Shown piece after piece: positions 9,391 through 21,343 of a DNA stretch of 63,908 bases. Each line of letters begins with the position of its first letter. The stretch's first letter is position 1. Made by a program: the position numbers and the translations under genes. The notes beneath the pieces are model-generated. The model ran no database searches. It saw only the letters and a list, made by a program, of their open reading frames with translations, and was not told the origin of the DNA. Origin of the DNA: Candidatus Goldiibacteriota bacterium (GTDB lineage: Bacteria > Oederibacteriota > PGYV01 > DSYL01); assembly GCA_018000835.1 (NCBI GenBank), contig JAGNJD010000010.1:1-63908 (forward strand), read 5' to 3'.

Positions 9391-9420
9391 ATAAAGAAAA
9401 AAACATTTTATGATTAACCT

Positions 9421-10053
9421 ATGGCAAAAACATTACTGAAAATATGTGGGATAACGAACGTAAAGGATGCTTTATTAGTTGAAAAACTTGGAGCAGACAT
9501 AATAGGCATGATATTTGCAGAAAGCCCGAGGAAAATTACCGTTTCAAAGGCAGAAAAAATTTCAAATGCCCTTAAATTATCGACTAAAAAGGCAGGCATT
9601 TTTGTAAACGAAAAGGTAAATAAGGTAAACGAAGCAATAAAAATATTAAAATTAAATTACGTCCAGTTGCATGGCAATGAATCGCCTCAATACATAAAAA
9701 AAATAAAAGGTGCAAAAGTAATCAAAACGATAGCCATAAAAAACAGGAAACAGGTAATTAGAGATGTAAATAAATACAAAAATTCCGCTCATTTTTTGCT
9801 TTTTGATACTTTTGACGACAAGAAATCGGGCGGGACAGGGAAATCATTTAACTGGGGTGTAATAAAGGATGTTAAAATGCCATATTTTATTGCAGGGGGT
9901 ATTGGAGTTCACAACGTAGAAGAAGTGGTTTTACGGATTGCCCCTTATGGCGTTGACGTAAATTCAAAAGTTGAAATTTATCCAGGTAAAAAAAGCGCAA
10001 AGAAATTGACGGCATTTTTTAATAAAATTATGACAATACGAAATTCAAGGTGA
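9421..10053 (+). CDS. trpF: Phosphoribosylanthranilate isomerase
   Basis: Amadori isomerisation step of tryptophan synthesis. It is a 210-residue TIM barrel. KICGIT at residues 7-12 carries the catalytic Cys. [15 protein letters not shown], the LLFDTFD aspartate region, GGTGKSFNW and IAGGIG follow. The family's DVSSGVE motif is DVNSKVE here, a mild variation. There is no good ribosome site before the ATG at 9421. The stop overlaps the upstream edge of trpB. The gene is separate from trpC, unlike the E. coli fusion. Confidence 0.93.
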   Translation: MAKTLLKICGITNVKDALLVEKLGADIIGMIFAESPRKITVSKAEKISNALKLSTKKAGIFVNEKVNKVNEAIKILKLNYVQLHGNESPQYIKKIKGAKVIKTIAIKNRKQVIRDVNKYKNSAHFLLFDTFDDKKSGGTGKSFNWGVIKDVKMPYFIAGGIGVHNVEEVVLRIAPYGVDVNSKVEIYPGKKSAKKLTAFFNKIMTIRNSR

Positions 10054-10058
10054 AAAAC

Positions 10059-11234
10059 ATGAACAACCCAGATAAACGCGGTTTTTTTGGAGAATTTGGC
10101 GGCAAGTTTGCACCAGAGACCCTTCGTTCAGTCATTGACGAACTTGAAACCGAATATAAAAAGGCAAGAAAAGAAAAAAAATTTAACGAAGAACTTAATT
10201 ATTATTTAAAAAATTACGTAGGTCGTCCTACTCCACTTTATTATGCCGAACGACTTTCAAAAGAAATGGGCGCAAAGATATATTTAAAAAGAGAAGACCT
10301 GTGCCATACCGGCGCTCATAAAATAAACAACACTATGGGGCAGATTTTACTTGCAAAAAGAATGAAGAAAAAAAGGATAATAGCCGAAACGGGAGCAGGT
10401 CAGCATGGCGTTGCAGTTGCAACCGTTGCTGCCATGTTTGGTTTTGACTGTGACGTATACATGGGAGAGGAAGATACCCAAAGGCAGTCGTTAAATGTTT
10501 ACAGGATGCGGATCCTTGGCGCAAACGTCATTCCGGTCACTTCCGGTTCAAGGACGCTAAAAGATGCGATGAACGAGGCAATAAGGGACTGGCTTAAAAA
10601 CGTTGATACGACGTTTTATATCATTGGTTCTGTTGCAGGTTTTCATCCATATCCCATGATGGTAAGGGATTTTCAGTCAATAATTGGCATTGAAGCAAAA
10701 AAACAGGCCATGTATTTTGAAGGCAGATTACCTGATTACCTTATTGCATGCGTTGGCGGCGGTTCAAATTCGATAGGATTGTTTTATCCTTTTTTGAAAT
10801 ACAAAGACGTAAAAATGATAGGCGTTGAAGCCGGCGGAAAAGGACTGGATACAAAATATCATGCTGCCACGCTGTCAAAAGGCAGTATAGGAATATTACA
10901 TGGTTCAAAATCATACGTGCTGCAGGATAAAAACGGGCAGATATCCGCCACTTATTCAATATCAGCGGGACTTGATTATCCCGGAGTTGGCCCTGAACAT
11001 GCTTATTTAAAAAATACGGGCAGGGTTAAATACTTTGCTGTAACGGATAAAGAAGTCGTAAATGCCTTTTTTGACCTGACAAGACTGGAAGGCATAATGC
11101 CTGCACTTGAGTCCGCTCATGCCCTTGCTTATTTAAGAAAAATGAAATTTAAGAAAAATGATTTTGTCGTCGTAAATTTATCCGGCAGGGGGGATAAGGA
11201 CGTCAATACGATATTAAATTTAAAGAAGACATGA
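10059..11234 (+). CDS. trpB: Tryptophan synthase beta subunit
   Basis: PLP enzyme joining indole and serine. It is about 391 residues and of the TrpB1 type. [28 protein letters not shown] (PLP lysine near residue 88), the glutamate-containing [10 protein letters not shown] loop and [10 protein letters not shown] phosphate loop are all present. I start at ATG 10059 because AAGGTGA lies 5 bp before it. A GTG at 10050 overlapping the trpF stop is the alternative. The C-terminal LSGRGDKD is intact. It pairs with trpA directly downstream to channel indole. Confidence 0.95.
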   Translation: MNNPDKRGFFGEFGGKFAPETLRSVIDELETEYKKARKEKKFNEELNYYLKNYVGRPTPLYYAERLSKEMGAKIYLKREDLCHTGAHKINNTMGQILLAKRMKKKRIIAETGAGQHGVAVATVAAMFGFDCDVYMGEEDTQRQSLNVYRMRILGANVIPVTSGSRTLKDAMNEAIRDWLKNVDTTFYIIGSVAGFHPYPMMVRDFQSIIGIEAKKQAMYFEGRLPDYLIACVGGGSNSIGLFYPFLKYKDVKMIGVEAGGKGLDTKYHAATLSKGSIGILHGSKSYVLQDKNGQISATYSISAGLDYPGVGPEHAYLKNTGRVKYFAVTDKEVVNAFFDLTRLEGIMPALESAHALAYLRKMKFKKNDFVVVNLSGRGDKDVNTILNLKKT

Positions 11235-11244
11235 GAGGATAATT

Positions 11245-12045
11245 ATGGAAAATCGCATACAAAAAATTTTAAACGAAAAATCCAAAAAAGTGGTAATATA
11301 TACGATGGCAGGATATCCGGACATGATAACTACGAAAAAACTTTTGCTTTCCCTGTCAAAAGCAGGAACATCTTTGATTGAACTTGGAATCCCGTTTTCG
11401 GACCCGATAGCAGACGGGCCGGTGATACAACATTCAGGAGAAGTCGCGTTAAAAAATGGCGTTACCCCCAAAAAAGCATTTGCTCTCGTTAAATCAATAA
11501 GAGGAAAAACAGATACTCCGATAGTCGTTATGACGTATTATAACGTTATTTTTAAATATGGAAAAGAAAAGTTCATAAAGGATGCCATTGAATCAGGCAT
11601 TGACGGCGCGATTATTCCGGATTTACCCTTTGACGAAGAAACCGATTTATATGAACTTGCTAAAAAGTCCAATTTTTACGTTATTTATCTCGTTTCTCCT
11701 TCAAATACGCTGGACAGGGCAAAAAAAATTGTAGAGAAATCCATGGGATTCGTATATTATATTCTTTTAAAAGGAGTAACCGGCGCGCGGAAAAAAAATG
11801 AGTCGGATTTAAGAAATCTGATAACGTTAAGGAAACATACGAATAAACCATTTTTTGCAGGCTTTGGCATATCAAATACGAAACAGGCAGGAACGATTTT
11901 TAAATATGCCGACGGAGTAATAATAGGAAGTGCGTTTATTGACGAGATTTCCAGATATGTCAATACTCCGGATTTGTTGATAAAGAAATCGGAAGAATTC
12001 GTGAAAGGATACGTTTATGAAGCAGAAAAAGCTGCCAAAAAATAA
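11245..12045 (+). CDS. trpA: Tryptophan synthase alpha subunit
   Basis: Splits indole-glycerol phosphate into indole and glyceraldehyde 3-phosphate. It is a 266-residue TIM barrel. ELGIPFSDPIADGPVIQ holds the catalytic Glu and Asp, and PDLPFDEE, VSPSNTL, LLKGVTGAR and FAGFGIS follow. A GAGAGGA site precedes the ATG, 10 bp after trpB. The last 29 bp overlap the start of the following HD-GYP gene, which couples tryptophan synthesis genes and a signalling gene on one transcript. Confidence 0.95.
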   Translation: MENRIQKILNEKSKKVVIYTMAGYPDMITTKKLLLSLSKAGTSLIELGIPFSDPIADGPVIQHSGEVALKNGVTPKKAFALVKSIRGKTDTPIVVMTYYNVIFKYGKEKFIKDAIESGIDGAIIPDLPFDEETDLYELAKKSNFYVIYLVSPSNTLDRAKKIVEKSMGFVYYILLKGVTGARKKNESDLRNLITLRKHTNKPFFAGFGISNTKQAGTIFKYADGVIIGSAFIDEISRYVNTPDLLIKKSEEFVKGYVYEAEKAAKK

Positions 12046-13726
12046 GAAACAAAACGGTAAACAAAAAGAAACGTCGTCTGCAACGTCCAGATACATTTCA
12101 AAAATTATTAATATGGAAAAAGAAATCGGCATACTTGAAAAAGTAGCAGACATAACGAGCAGGGATTTTGATTTTAAGAAAATGCTTGATAAATTCCTGT
12201 CAATAACCATGGAAGCCGTTAATTCCGATGCGGCATCGCTTCTTCTGCTGGATAAAGTTTCCGGAATGCTGTATTTTGCAGTAACTAAGGGAAGTAAAGC
12301 AGAAAAATTAAAAAAATATAAACTGGCAATGGGGGAAGGCATTGTGGGCTGGGTTGCCCAGTCAGGAAGACCGATAATAACGCCCGATGCACAGAGCGAC
12401 AGCCGGCATAATAAGCAGATAGGTAAAGAAATAGATTACATGGCACATAATATTTTATGCATACCAATAAAATTTGAGGATGAAGTTCTGGGAGTTATTG
12501 AGTTTCTGAATAAAAAATCAAACGAACCGTTTAACGAAGAGGACCTTAACATAATAAACGTATTCATGCCATACATTGCCGCAATCATTAAAAATGCCCA
12601 GTTGATGCTTGAAAATGAACAAAAAATAACGCGACTTGAACATTTAATAGAACTTACCAAGCACATAAATTCAACGCTTGAACTTAAAAAATTACTTGAT
12701 AACATGTTAATCATATCAACGGACATGTTACAGGCAGAGGCAGGTTCCATATTATTACTTGACGAAGATAAAAACGAACTTATTTTTGCAGCAGCAACCG
12801 GCGAGAAAAAAGACAAATTAAAAGATATCAGAATCCCCGTTGGAGAGGGCATTGTCGGCTGGGTAGCAAGGGAAAATAAATCCGTCCTGGTAGCTAATGC
12901 ACAGACAGACCCGCGGTTCTTCAAAAAAGTTGACCAGAAAACGGCATTTAAAACGACGTCCATAATTGCAGTCCCTCTTTTGACAAAAGATAAACTGATA
13001 GGAGTCGTGGAAGTTTTAAATAAAAAGGGCGGAAATCTTTTTAACGAAGAAGATAAGTCGCTTCTTGAAGCGTTTGCAAACCAGGCAGCAGTTGCAATAG
13101 AAAATGCAAAATTATACGAAAATCTGAATAACATGTTTTTAAACACCGTAAAATCCCTTTCGGCAGCAATAGAAACAAAGGACATATACACGCGCGGCCA
13201 TTCTGAACGGGTTACGAAGATCAGCGAACTTATTGCAAAAGAACTTGGACTGCCGGACAATGACATAAAGGATTTAAGGCTGGCGGGGCTTCTTCATGAC
13301 ATAGGCAAAATAGGCATAGACGAAAGCATTCTAAGAAAGCCGGGTAAACTCACAAATGCCGAATTTCAGGAAATAAAAAAACATCCGGTTTTTGCCGCCA
13401 ATATTCTCGAAACGATACCGCAGATGAAAGAAATCATACCTGCAATCAGGCATCATCATGAGAGATACGATGGAAACGGTTACCCAGACGGGTTAAAGGA
13501 TAACGACATTCCTTATTTTGCAAGAATTTTAAGCGTAGCAGATACGTTTGATGCAATGTCGTCTGACAGACCATACAGGGCTCCATTGCCTTTTGACATG
13601 TGCCTGCTTGAAATAAAAAAGTGTTCAGGCACGCAGTTTGACCCTGAAATTTCAGATGCGGCTTTAAAAGCTTTAAAAAAATATTTTACGTCAGAAAAAA
13701 ATACAAAAAAAGAAAAGGAAAATTAA
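12017..13726 (+). CDS. GAF-GAF-HD-GYP domain protein, probable c-di-GMP phosphodiesterase
   Basis: Cytosolic signalling protein of 569 residues. A basic N-terminus leads to GAF domain 1 (about 40-195) and GAF domain 2 (about 210-365), both with the GEGIVGWVA motif. A C-terminal HD-GYP domain (about 375-555) follows. The HD metal pair is at about H427-D428 (HDIGK). The HHERYDGNGYPDG block has GYP at about 488-490, and the SVADTFDAM motif is intact, so a catalytic phosphodiesterase is expected. No membrane segment is seen. It starts inside trpA and ends flush against accD. The ligands of the GAF domains cannot be inferred. Confidence 0.9.
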   Translation: MKQKKLPKNKKQNGKQKETSSATSRYISKIINMEKEIGILEKVADITSRDFDFKKMLDKFLSITMEAVNSDAASLLLLDKVSGMLYFAVTKGSKAEKLKKYKLAMGEGIVGWVAQSGRPIITPDAQSDSRHNKQIGKEIDYMAHNILCIPIKFEDEVLGVIEFLNKKSNEPFNEEDLNIINVFMPYIAAIIKNAQLMLENEQKITRLEHLIELTKHINSTLELKKLLDNMLIISTDMLQAEAGSILLLDEDKNELIFAAATGEKKDKLKDIRIPVGEGIVGWVARENKSVLVANAQTDPRFFKKVDQKTAFKTTSIIAVPLLTKDKLIGVVEVLNKKGGNLFNEEDKSLLEAFANQAAVAIENAKLYENLNNMFLNTVKSLSAAIETKDIYTRGHSERVTKISELIAKELGLPDNDIKDLRLAGLLHDIGKIGIDESILRKPGKLTNAEFQEIKKHPVFAANILETIPQMKEIIPAIRHHHERYDGNGYPDGLKDNDIPYFARILSVADTFDAMSSDRPYRAPLPFDMCLLEIKKCSGTQFDPEISDAALKALKKYFTSEKNTKKEKEN

Positions 13727-14602
13727 ATGGCATGGTTCCATAGACCAAAATATACCATAATTAAAAAGACCCAGGATAAAAAAGACGTTAAAATTCCGGA
13801 AGGAATGTGGGTGAAGTGTGAAAAATGCGTTGCCATAATATTGAAAAAGGAACTGGAAGATAATTTAAATGTTTGTCCGAAATGTAATTATCACAACAGA
13901 ATAGGTGCAAAAAAGCGCATAGAGATAATGGTTGATCAGGGGACGTTCATACCTATGTTTGAAGAGATAAGAACGGTGGATTTTCTTAATTTTCCCGACT
14001 ATAAGGAAAAACTTGAAAAGGCAATGAAAAAAACTTCTTTAACTGAAGCGGTATTAACGGGGACCGGAAAAATAAACAACCTTGACATTGCACTGTCGGT
14101 TACTGATTTTTCTTTTATGGGTGGTTCGCTTGGTTCCGTAGTGGGTGAACGAATGAAACTTACGATAGAACATGCAATAAGCAAAAAAATTCCTTTTATA
14201 GCCGTATCTGCTTCCGGTGGCGGAGCGAGGATGCATGAAGGCATCATGTCGTTGATGCAAATGGCAAAAATATCGGCTGCCCTTGCAAAATTATCCGAAG
14301 CAGGTCTTCCATACGTTTCCGTTTTAACTGACCCGACCGGCGGCGGCGTTACTGCATCGTTTGCAATGCTCGGCGATCTGAACATAGCAGAACCGGGTGC
14401 CCAGATAATGTTCGCAGGACCAAGGGTAATTGAACAAACGATAAAGCAAAAACTACCGGAAGGATTCCAGCGGTCTGAATTCCTTCTTGAACACGGCATG
14501 CTGGACATGATAGTGAACAGGAAAGACATGAAAGATACTATTTACAGAATATTATCCGACCTGATAAAAAACAAAAATTACGATGATAAAAAACCAAAAT
14601 GA
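13727..14602 (+). CDS. accD: Acetyl-CoA carboxylase carboxyltransferase beta subunit
   Basis: Beta half of the carboxyltransferase that makes malonyl-CoA for fatty acids; 291 residues. An N-terminal zinc ribbon uses C31, C34, C50 and C53. The crotonase-like core has SASGGGARMHEG, the DPTGGG strand and the AGPRVIEQT region. The ATG follows the preceding stop with no gap. The 3' end overlaps folC by 20 bp, the same accD-folC order as in E. coli and other bacteria. accA is not in the window. Confidence 0.95.
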   Translation: MAWFHRPKYTIIKKTQDKKDVKIPEGMWVKCEKCVAIILKKELEDNLNVCPKCNYHNRIGAKKRIEIMVDQGTFIPMFEEIRTVDFLNFPDYKEKLEKAMKKTSLTEAVLTGTGKINNLDIALSVTDFSFMGGSLGSVVGERMKLTIEHAISKKIPFIAVSASGGGARMHEGIMSLMQMAKISAALAKLSEAGLPYVSVLTDPTGGGVTASFAMLGDLNIAEPGAQIMFAGPRVIEQTIKQKLPEGFQRSEFLLEHGMLDMIVNRKDMKDTIYRILSDLIKNKNYDDKKPK

Positions 14603-15845
14603 CGATATACGTGATTATCTGCAAGGTTTAAATGAATTTAAATTTGATTTTTCCCTGGATAGAGTAAAAAACGTCTTAAATTATTTTCATAATCCCCAGA
14701 ATGACTTTAAGGTAATTCATGTTACGGGGTCAAACGGCAAAGGGTCGGTTGCACATTTTCTTTCGTCAACGTTAAAAGAGGCTGGTTATAAAACCGGATT
14801 ATATACTTCTCCGCATCTTCTGGACGTTAGGGAAAGAATCGTGATTGACGGCAGAATGATTGACAAAAAAAATTTTTCAAACGTCGTTTTGCAACTGAAA
14901 AATTTAATTGAAAGTAAAAAAATAAAACTAACCTATTTTGAGTTCCTGACGGTCGTTGCTTTTATCGTATTTAAAAAATCCGGCGTTTCGGTTGCAATCG
15001 TTGAGGCCGGACTTGGCGGAAGATTTGATGCTACGAACGTAAAATACGAACGCAAAATGTTAAGCATCATAACGTCCATAGACCTTGAACATACGAATTA
15101 TCTCGGACGGACGAAAAAATTAATACTTCTGGAAAAAGAAAAAATAATAGGTAGCGGAATTGCGGTTTGCAACGTTAAAGGCAAAAAACTTAGAGAAACG
15201 CTTCTGCAATTGCATAAAGGAAAAATATTTTTCCCGGAAGATTTTTTTAGAATCATGGAAATAAATCAAAACAAAAAATTTCTTGAACTGCTGGTAAAAA
15301 GTAAGACGAACGTTGCTTTTAAAATCAGGACTTACATGACAGAACCCGTTCAGGCAGAAAACGTATTGACCGTCCTGGCTTCTCTTTACGTTCTGAAAAA
15401 AAGAAAATTAATAAACGTCTCACGGGAAAACGTAATAAAAGGGATTAGAAAAACGATAATACCAGGCAGGTTTACCAGACATAAAAAAGGTTATTATTTA
15501 AGCGTAAGCCATAATCCCGCAGCAATTAAGGAAATGTTAAAAGCAGCGGAAACAGCGGCTGATAACAAGAGAATCGTATACATTTATTCGTCATTAAAAG
15601 ACAAAAACGTTCGTAAGATTTTTGACATTTTATCAGGGAAAAAAAACATTTACGTGATATTAACGACAATTGACAATGAAAGGGCAATAAGTATTGAAAA
15701 ACTTAGAAAAACTATTGTAAAATATGACATAAAATATAAAATTGAGCCGGATAATTTAAAGGCGCTGGAACTGGCATATAAATTAAAAAAAGATGGTATA
15801 ATAATAATCGGCGGTTCTTTTTATCTTGTAAACAGGTTTTTATGA
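14583..15845 (+). CDS. folC: Folylpolyglutamate synthase / dihydrofolate synthase
   Basis: Mur-ligase family enzyme adding glutamate to folates, possibly also making dihydrofolate; 420 residues. The ATP loop is VTGSNGKGSVAHFL (about 44-57), followed by YTSPHLLDVRERI and VEAGLGGRFDATN. The C-terminal ligase domain has SVSHNPAA. The start overlaps accD by 20 bp, so translation is probably coupled. Nothing unusual apart from a Lys-rich composition. Confidence 0.93.
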   Translation: MIKNQNDDIRDYLQGLNEFKFDFSLDRVKNVLNYFHNPQNDFKVIHVTGSNGKGSVAHFLSSTLKEAGYKTGLYTSPHLLDVRERIVIDGRMIDKKNFSNVVLQLKNLIESKKIKLTYFEFLTVVAFIVFKKSGVSVAIVEAGLGGRFDATNVKYERKMLSIITSIDLEHTNYLGRTKKLILLEKEKIIGSGIAVCNVKGKKLRETLLQLHKGKIFFPEDFFRIMEINQNKKFLELLVKSKTNVAFKIRTYMTEPVQAENVLTVLASLYVLKKRKLINVSRENVIKGIRKTIIPGRFTRHKKGYYLSVSHNPAAIKEMLKAAETAADNKRIVYIYSSLKDKNVRKIFDILSGKKNIYVILTTIDNERAISIEKLRKTIVKYDIKYKIEPDNLKALELAYKLKKDGIIIIGGSFYLVNRFL

Positions 15846-15942
15846 AAAAGTAATTTTAAAATTATGTAAACGTTTGTTGCCGGGACGCGGCTTGCACGCG
15901 ACTTTAACCAGTATGAAAATTAATTTACGATGCATGACTACA

Positions 15943-15958
15943 TGAGCCGCACGGCTCA
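15943..15958. promoter_or_regulatory. Palindrome in the folC-cysE gap
   Basis: TGAGCCGCACGGCTCA is a perfect 7-bp inverted repeat with a 2-bp centre, followed by a looser GAGACGC/GGCTTCTC pair. It lies 65-80 bp before the cysE start. It could be an operator or a leader hairpin; function unknown. Confidence 0.35.
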
Positions 15959-16022
15959 GAGACGCACCCAAAGGGGCTTCTCTATTGAAATAAATTTGAT
16001 GCGAAAAACCCGGGAGGTTTCA

Positions 16023-18679
<2,657 letters not shown>

Positions 18680-19363
18680 ATGAACATAAAAGAATTGATT
18701 GTTTATGAAGACGAAAATATAATTGCGTTAAACAAACCATCCGGTATTCTTGTTATCCCAGACAGATTTGACAAAAATAGAGAAAATCTTTATGACGCAT
18801 TAAAGGAAGTTTATGAAGACGTTTACGTAATACATCGTATTGATAGGGGGACTTCGGGGATAATTTTATTTGCAAAAAATTCAGACGTTCACAGAAATTT
18901 AAGCATGCTGTGGGAAAAAGGCAAAGTCCGGAAGACCTATTATGCTCTTGTCCACGGAAAGTTTTTCCGTAAACGCGGCAGAATAAACAGTCCAATAGGA
19001 CGTCTGAAAAAGAAAAAAGGGATTATGACCATTGACCGTAAAAACGGGAAGAAGTCCATTACGGAATATGAAGTTATAAAAACAATAAAAAATTTTTCTT
19101 TTCTGGAAATAACGCCGCATACCGGCAGGACTCATCAGATACGCGTTCATCTTGCTTCAATAGGACATCCGGTTGCCGGGGACGTTTTATATAACAGAAT
19201 TGAAGCAACGGGAAAAGAAACTTTTACTGATGATTGTTCGCGGCTCTGCCTGCATGCATATAGTATTGAATTTTTTTATGAAGCGGCAGGAAAGAAAATA
19301 CAAATTACGGCTCCATTACCGGAAGAAATCCTGCGGTATGTAAAAGAAGCCGGCTTAAAATGA
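18680..19363 (+). CDS. RluA-family pseudouridine synthase
   Basis: RNA-modifying enzyme of 227 residues. The catalytic motif HRIDRGTSG has D55 as the expected nucleophile. ALVHGKF, THQIRVHLASIGHPVAGD and LHAYSIEF follow. There is no N-terminal S4 domain, so it is a short RluA/RluC-type enzyme. Whether it acts on 23S rRNA, 16S rRNA or tRNA cannot be read from sequence. The ATG follows the ligA stop with no gap. Confidence 0.9.
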   Translation: MNIKELIVYEDENIIALNKPSGILVIPDRFDKNRENLYDALKEVYEDVYVIHRIDRGTSGIILFAKNSDVHRNLSMLWEKGKVRKTYYALVHGKFFRKRGRINSPIGRLKKKKGIMTIDRKNGKKSITEYEVIKTIKNFSFLEITPHTGRTHQIRVHLASIGHPVAGDVLYNRIEATGKETFTDDCSRLCLHAYSIEFFYEAAGKKIQITAPLPEEILRYVKEAGLK

Positions 19364-19416
19364 AATCTATATTTTTTTTTACCGGACAGGAGTGGAAATC
19401 AATCCCATAACTGCCT
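19362..19416 (+). repeat. CCGGACAGGAG-family intergenic repeat
   Basis: TGAAATCTATATTTT then CCGGACAGGAG, then ATCAATCCC. Related copies lie at 21219-21260 and 22439-22535, and an inverted short one near 41705-41725. The unit is degenerate and has no open frame. Confidence 0.6.
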
Positions 19417-19463
19417 TAACTTGCATTTTTTATTATAAAATGGCTGCATAGAACATTAGATTA

Positions 19464-19492
19464 TTGCAAATTTAAGGTTTATTTGTTAAAAT
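19464..19492 (+). promoter_or_regulatory. Promoter of the solute-binding protein gene
   Basis: TTGCAA at 19464-19469, a 17-bp spacer, and TAAAAT at 19487-19492. An AAAGGAG ribosome site follows at about 19508-19514. Confidence 0.55.
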
Positions 19493-19522
19493 AATACAAA
19501 TAAATTAAAGGAGAAAATAATA

Positions 19523-20824
19523 ATGAAAAGAACGTTGAAAACGCTTTCGTTAGTATTCTTTATGGCTGTAATTGTTGTTTTAAGTTCCTGTATTAAGGCA
19601 AACAATCAGGCGAACGTCTCGCTTCGCGTGGCATTCTGGGGAGACGTAAAAGAAATAGAAATAATAAAAAAAAGCGTGGCAAGATTTGAAAAAGAAAACC
19701 CGGACATAAAAGTAAAACTGGAACGTCTTCCTGCCGGTGACCCTTATACAGAAAAAATATTGACGATGATAGCAGGTGGAAATCCCGTTGACATTATGTT
19801 TTGCAATGCAGAGAGATTTTATAATTATGCTGCAAGAGGCATACTGCTGCCTTTGAATGATTTTGTTAAAAAATATAATTTCCCGATAGACAAATTTTAC
19901 AAACGCATAGTTCAGAAATTTTCAATAGGAGACAATCTTTACGTCCTGCCGAGAGACATAGCCCCGGTTTGTGTCGTTTTTTACAACAAGCATCTTTTTG
20001 ATGAAGCAGGCCTTGCGTATCCAACGAACGACTGGACGTGGGATGACCTCGTGCGTTACGGGCAGGCACTAACTAAGAAAAATCCGGACGGTTCGATGAC
20101 ATTTGGATTTGCCGATGACTGGTCAATATGGGACGCGTTTGTTTTGTCAAAAGGAGGTAAATACGTAGACGATTTAAAAAATCCAAAGAAATGTCTGCTT
20201 GACAGCAAAGAATCCATGGAAGGGCTCCAATTCAGACAGGATCTGATTTATAAACATAAAATTATGCCGTCTCCGTCACAATTGACGGCGATGGGAGGCG
20301 TTGGTTCTGCCGACATGTTCATGCAGGGAAAGGTTGCCATGTTTTTTTCCGGAATCTGGAAGACGCCTTTTTTCAGGGAAATAAAAAAATTTGACTGGGA
20401 CTGCGTTATTTTTCCAAAACCCAAAGACGGTAGAAATGGATTCTTATGCAGCGGCGGCGGCTATGCAATATTAAGGACTACAAAATACCCTGAAGAATCC
20501 TGGAAACTTCTTACTTTTTTGTCAGGAGTGGAAGGACAAAAAGACCTGGCAAGGACAGGACTTGCACAGCCGGCAATCGTGGAAATTGCAAAATCAAAGG
20601 ATTTTCTTGACGGCAAACCGCCAAAATCAAAGGATTTTTTACTTACTGCAGCAGATATGGGCGACTTTATGCCTGACAGTTTGAAATGGGAAGAAGCATT
20701 AAGTTCTTATTGGTATCCGGCGCTTGATAAAATATGGGCAAACGAAAAAAAACCTGTAGAAGTCGTCCCTGATGCCGTAAAAAAAATAAATAAATTGCTT
20801 GCAGAAGAAAAGAAAACGAAATAA
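19523..20824 (+). CDS. ABC sugar transporter, family 1 solute-binding lipoprotein
   Basis: Extracytoplasmic sugar-binding protein of 433 residues. A signal peptide ends in the lipobox LSSC (Cys23). The mature part begins VSLRVAFWGDVKE and has the family-1 pattern: FEKENPDIKV, GGNPVDIMF, a hinge and WYPALDKIW. No permease or ATPase gene is adjacent: the neighbours are an RNA-modification gene and 500 bp of repeats. It must therefore use transporter parts encoded elsewhere, or act as a lone binding protein. Its own promoter and a good ribosome site support independent expression. The substrate cannot be read from the sequence. Confidence 0.88.
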   Translation: MKRTLKTLSLVFFMAVIVVLSSCIKANNQANVSLRVAFWGDVKEIEIIKKSVARFEKENPDIKVKLERLPAGDPYTEKILTMIAGGNPVDIMFCNAERFYNYAARGILLPLNDFVKKYNFPIDKFYKRIVQKFSIGDNLYVLPRDIAPVCVVFYNKHLFDEAGLAYPTNDWTWDDLVRYGQALTKKNPDGSMTFGFADDWSIWDAFVLSKGGKYVDDLKNPKKCLLDSKESMEGLQFRQDLIYKHKIMPSPSQLTAMGGVGSADMFMQGKVAMFFSGIWKTPFFREIKKFDWDCVIFPKPKDGRNGFLCSGGGYAILRTTKYPEESWKLLTFLSGVEGQKDLARTGLAQPAIVEIAKSKDFLDGKPPKSKDFLLTAADMGDFMPDSLKWEEALSSYWYPALDKIWANEKKPVEVVPDAVKKINKLLAEEKKTK

Positions 20825-20843
20825 TTTAACAACTCATAGATTT

Positions 20844-21069
20844 ATTGGAACAGCATTCAGAAAACCCCAAACTTTAGTTTGGGGAATAAAATATCTCAGT
20901 GAGATATTTTATGAATGCACACATTAAAAATGTTTTATCTACTTTGCAAAGAGGGTTCCAAGGGAGCTGCGGAATATCACTGATATTCCTCGTCCCTTGG
21001 TCAATCAACGAAGTTGATTGAATTTTTTGTGGGAGCCTCGGGCTTTAGCCCGAGGGGGTTCCACTGCCA
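20844..21069 (+). repeat. Multi-hairpin intergenic repeat, copy 2 (full length)
   Basis: It starts at TTGGAACAGCATTCAG and is a chain of hairpins: CCCCAAAC/GTTTGGGG, AAATATCTCA/TGAGATATTT, CCAAGGGA/TCCCTTGG enclosing GGAATATCA/TGATATTCC, TCAATCAAC/GTTGATTGA, and CCTCGGGCT/AGCCCGAGG. Several arms differ from copy 4 at both sides of the stem, which keeps pairing. The rest of 20825-21343 holds a CCGGACAGGAG-family copy at 21219-21260 and no gene. Confidence 0.8.
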
Positions 21070-21308
21070 GCCGGTAAACTTAATGGAAAATTACAAGTGT
21101 AAAATGCCGGATACCTTATGAGAGAGTAGAGAGTAGAAAAACAAAGAATGCGATGTATTTATCAATCCTTCCGTTGTATTTGATGTCTAACCAACCAAAA
21201 ACTTTACAAAAGGAATTATATGAAATCTGTATTTTTTACCGGACAGGAGAGATTCCCAATCCGTTTCCCGATACAATAAAAAATAATGTTTTTTTTATCC
21301 GGATTTGA

Positions 21309-21314
21309 TATAAT
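21309..21314 (+). promoter_or_regulatory. -10 box before the membrane-anchored protein gene
   Basis: A consensus TATAAT lies about 30 bp before the start; no convincing -35 is present. GGGAG at about 21334-21338 is the ribosome site. Confidence 0.4.
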
Positions 21315-21343
21315 GTAAAAACAATATTTTATAGGGAGTATAC

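Noticed and set aside
12436..13266. Long - strand frames opposite the HD-GYP gene and, similarly, 42880-43692 opposite the histidine kinase
   Set aside because: Low-complexity Ser/Phe-rich products opposite clear, motif-bearing genes; typical antisense shadows.
15930..16022. Upstream extension of cysE to 15930
   Set aside because: It would translate the palindromic leader; a strong GGGAGG site just before ATG 16023 decides the start.
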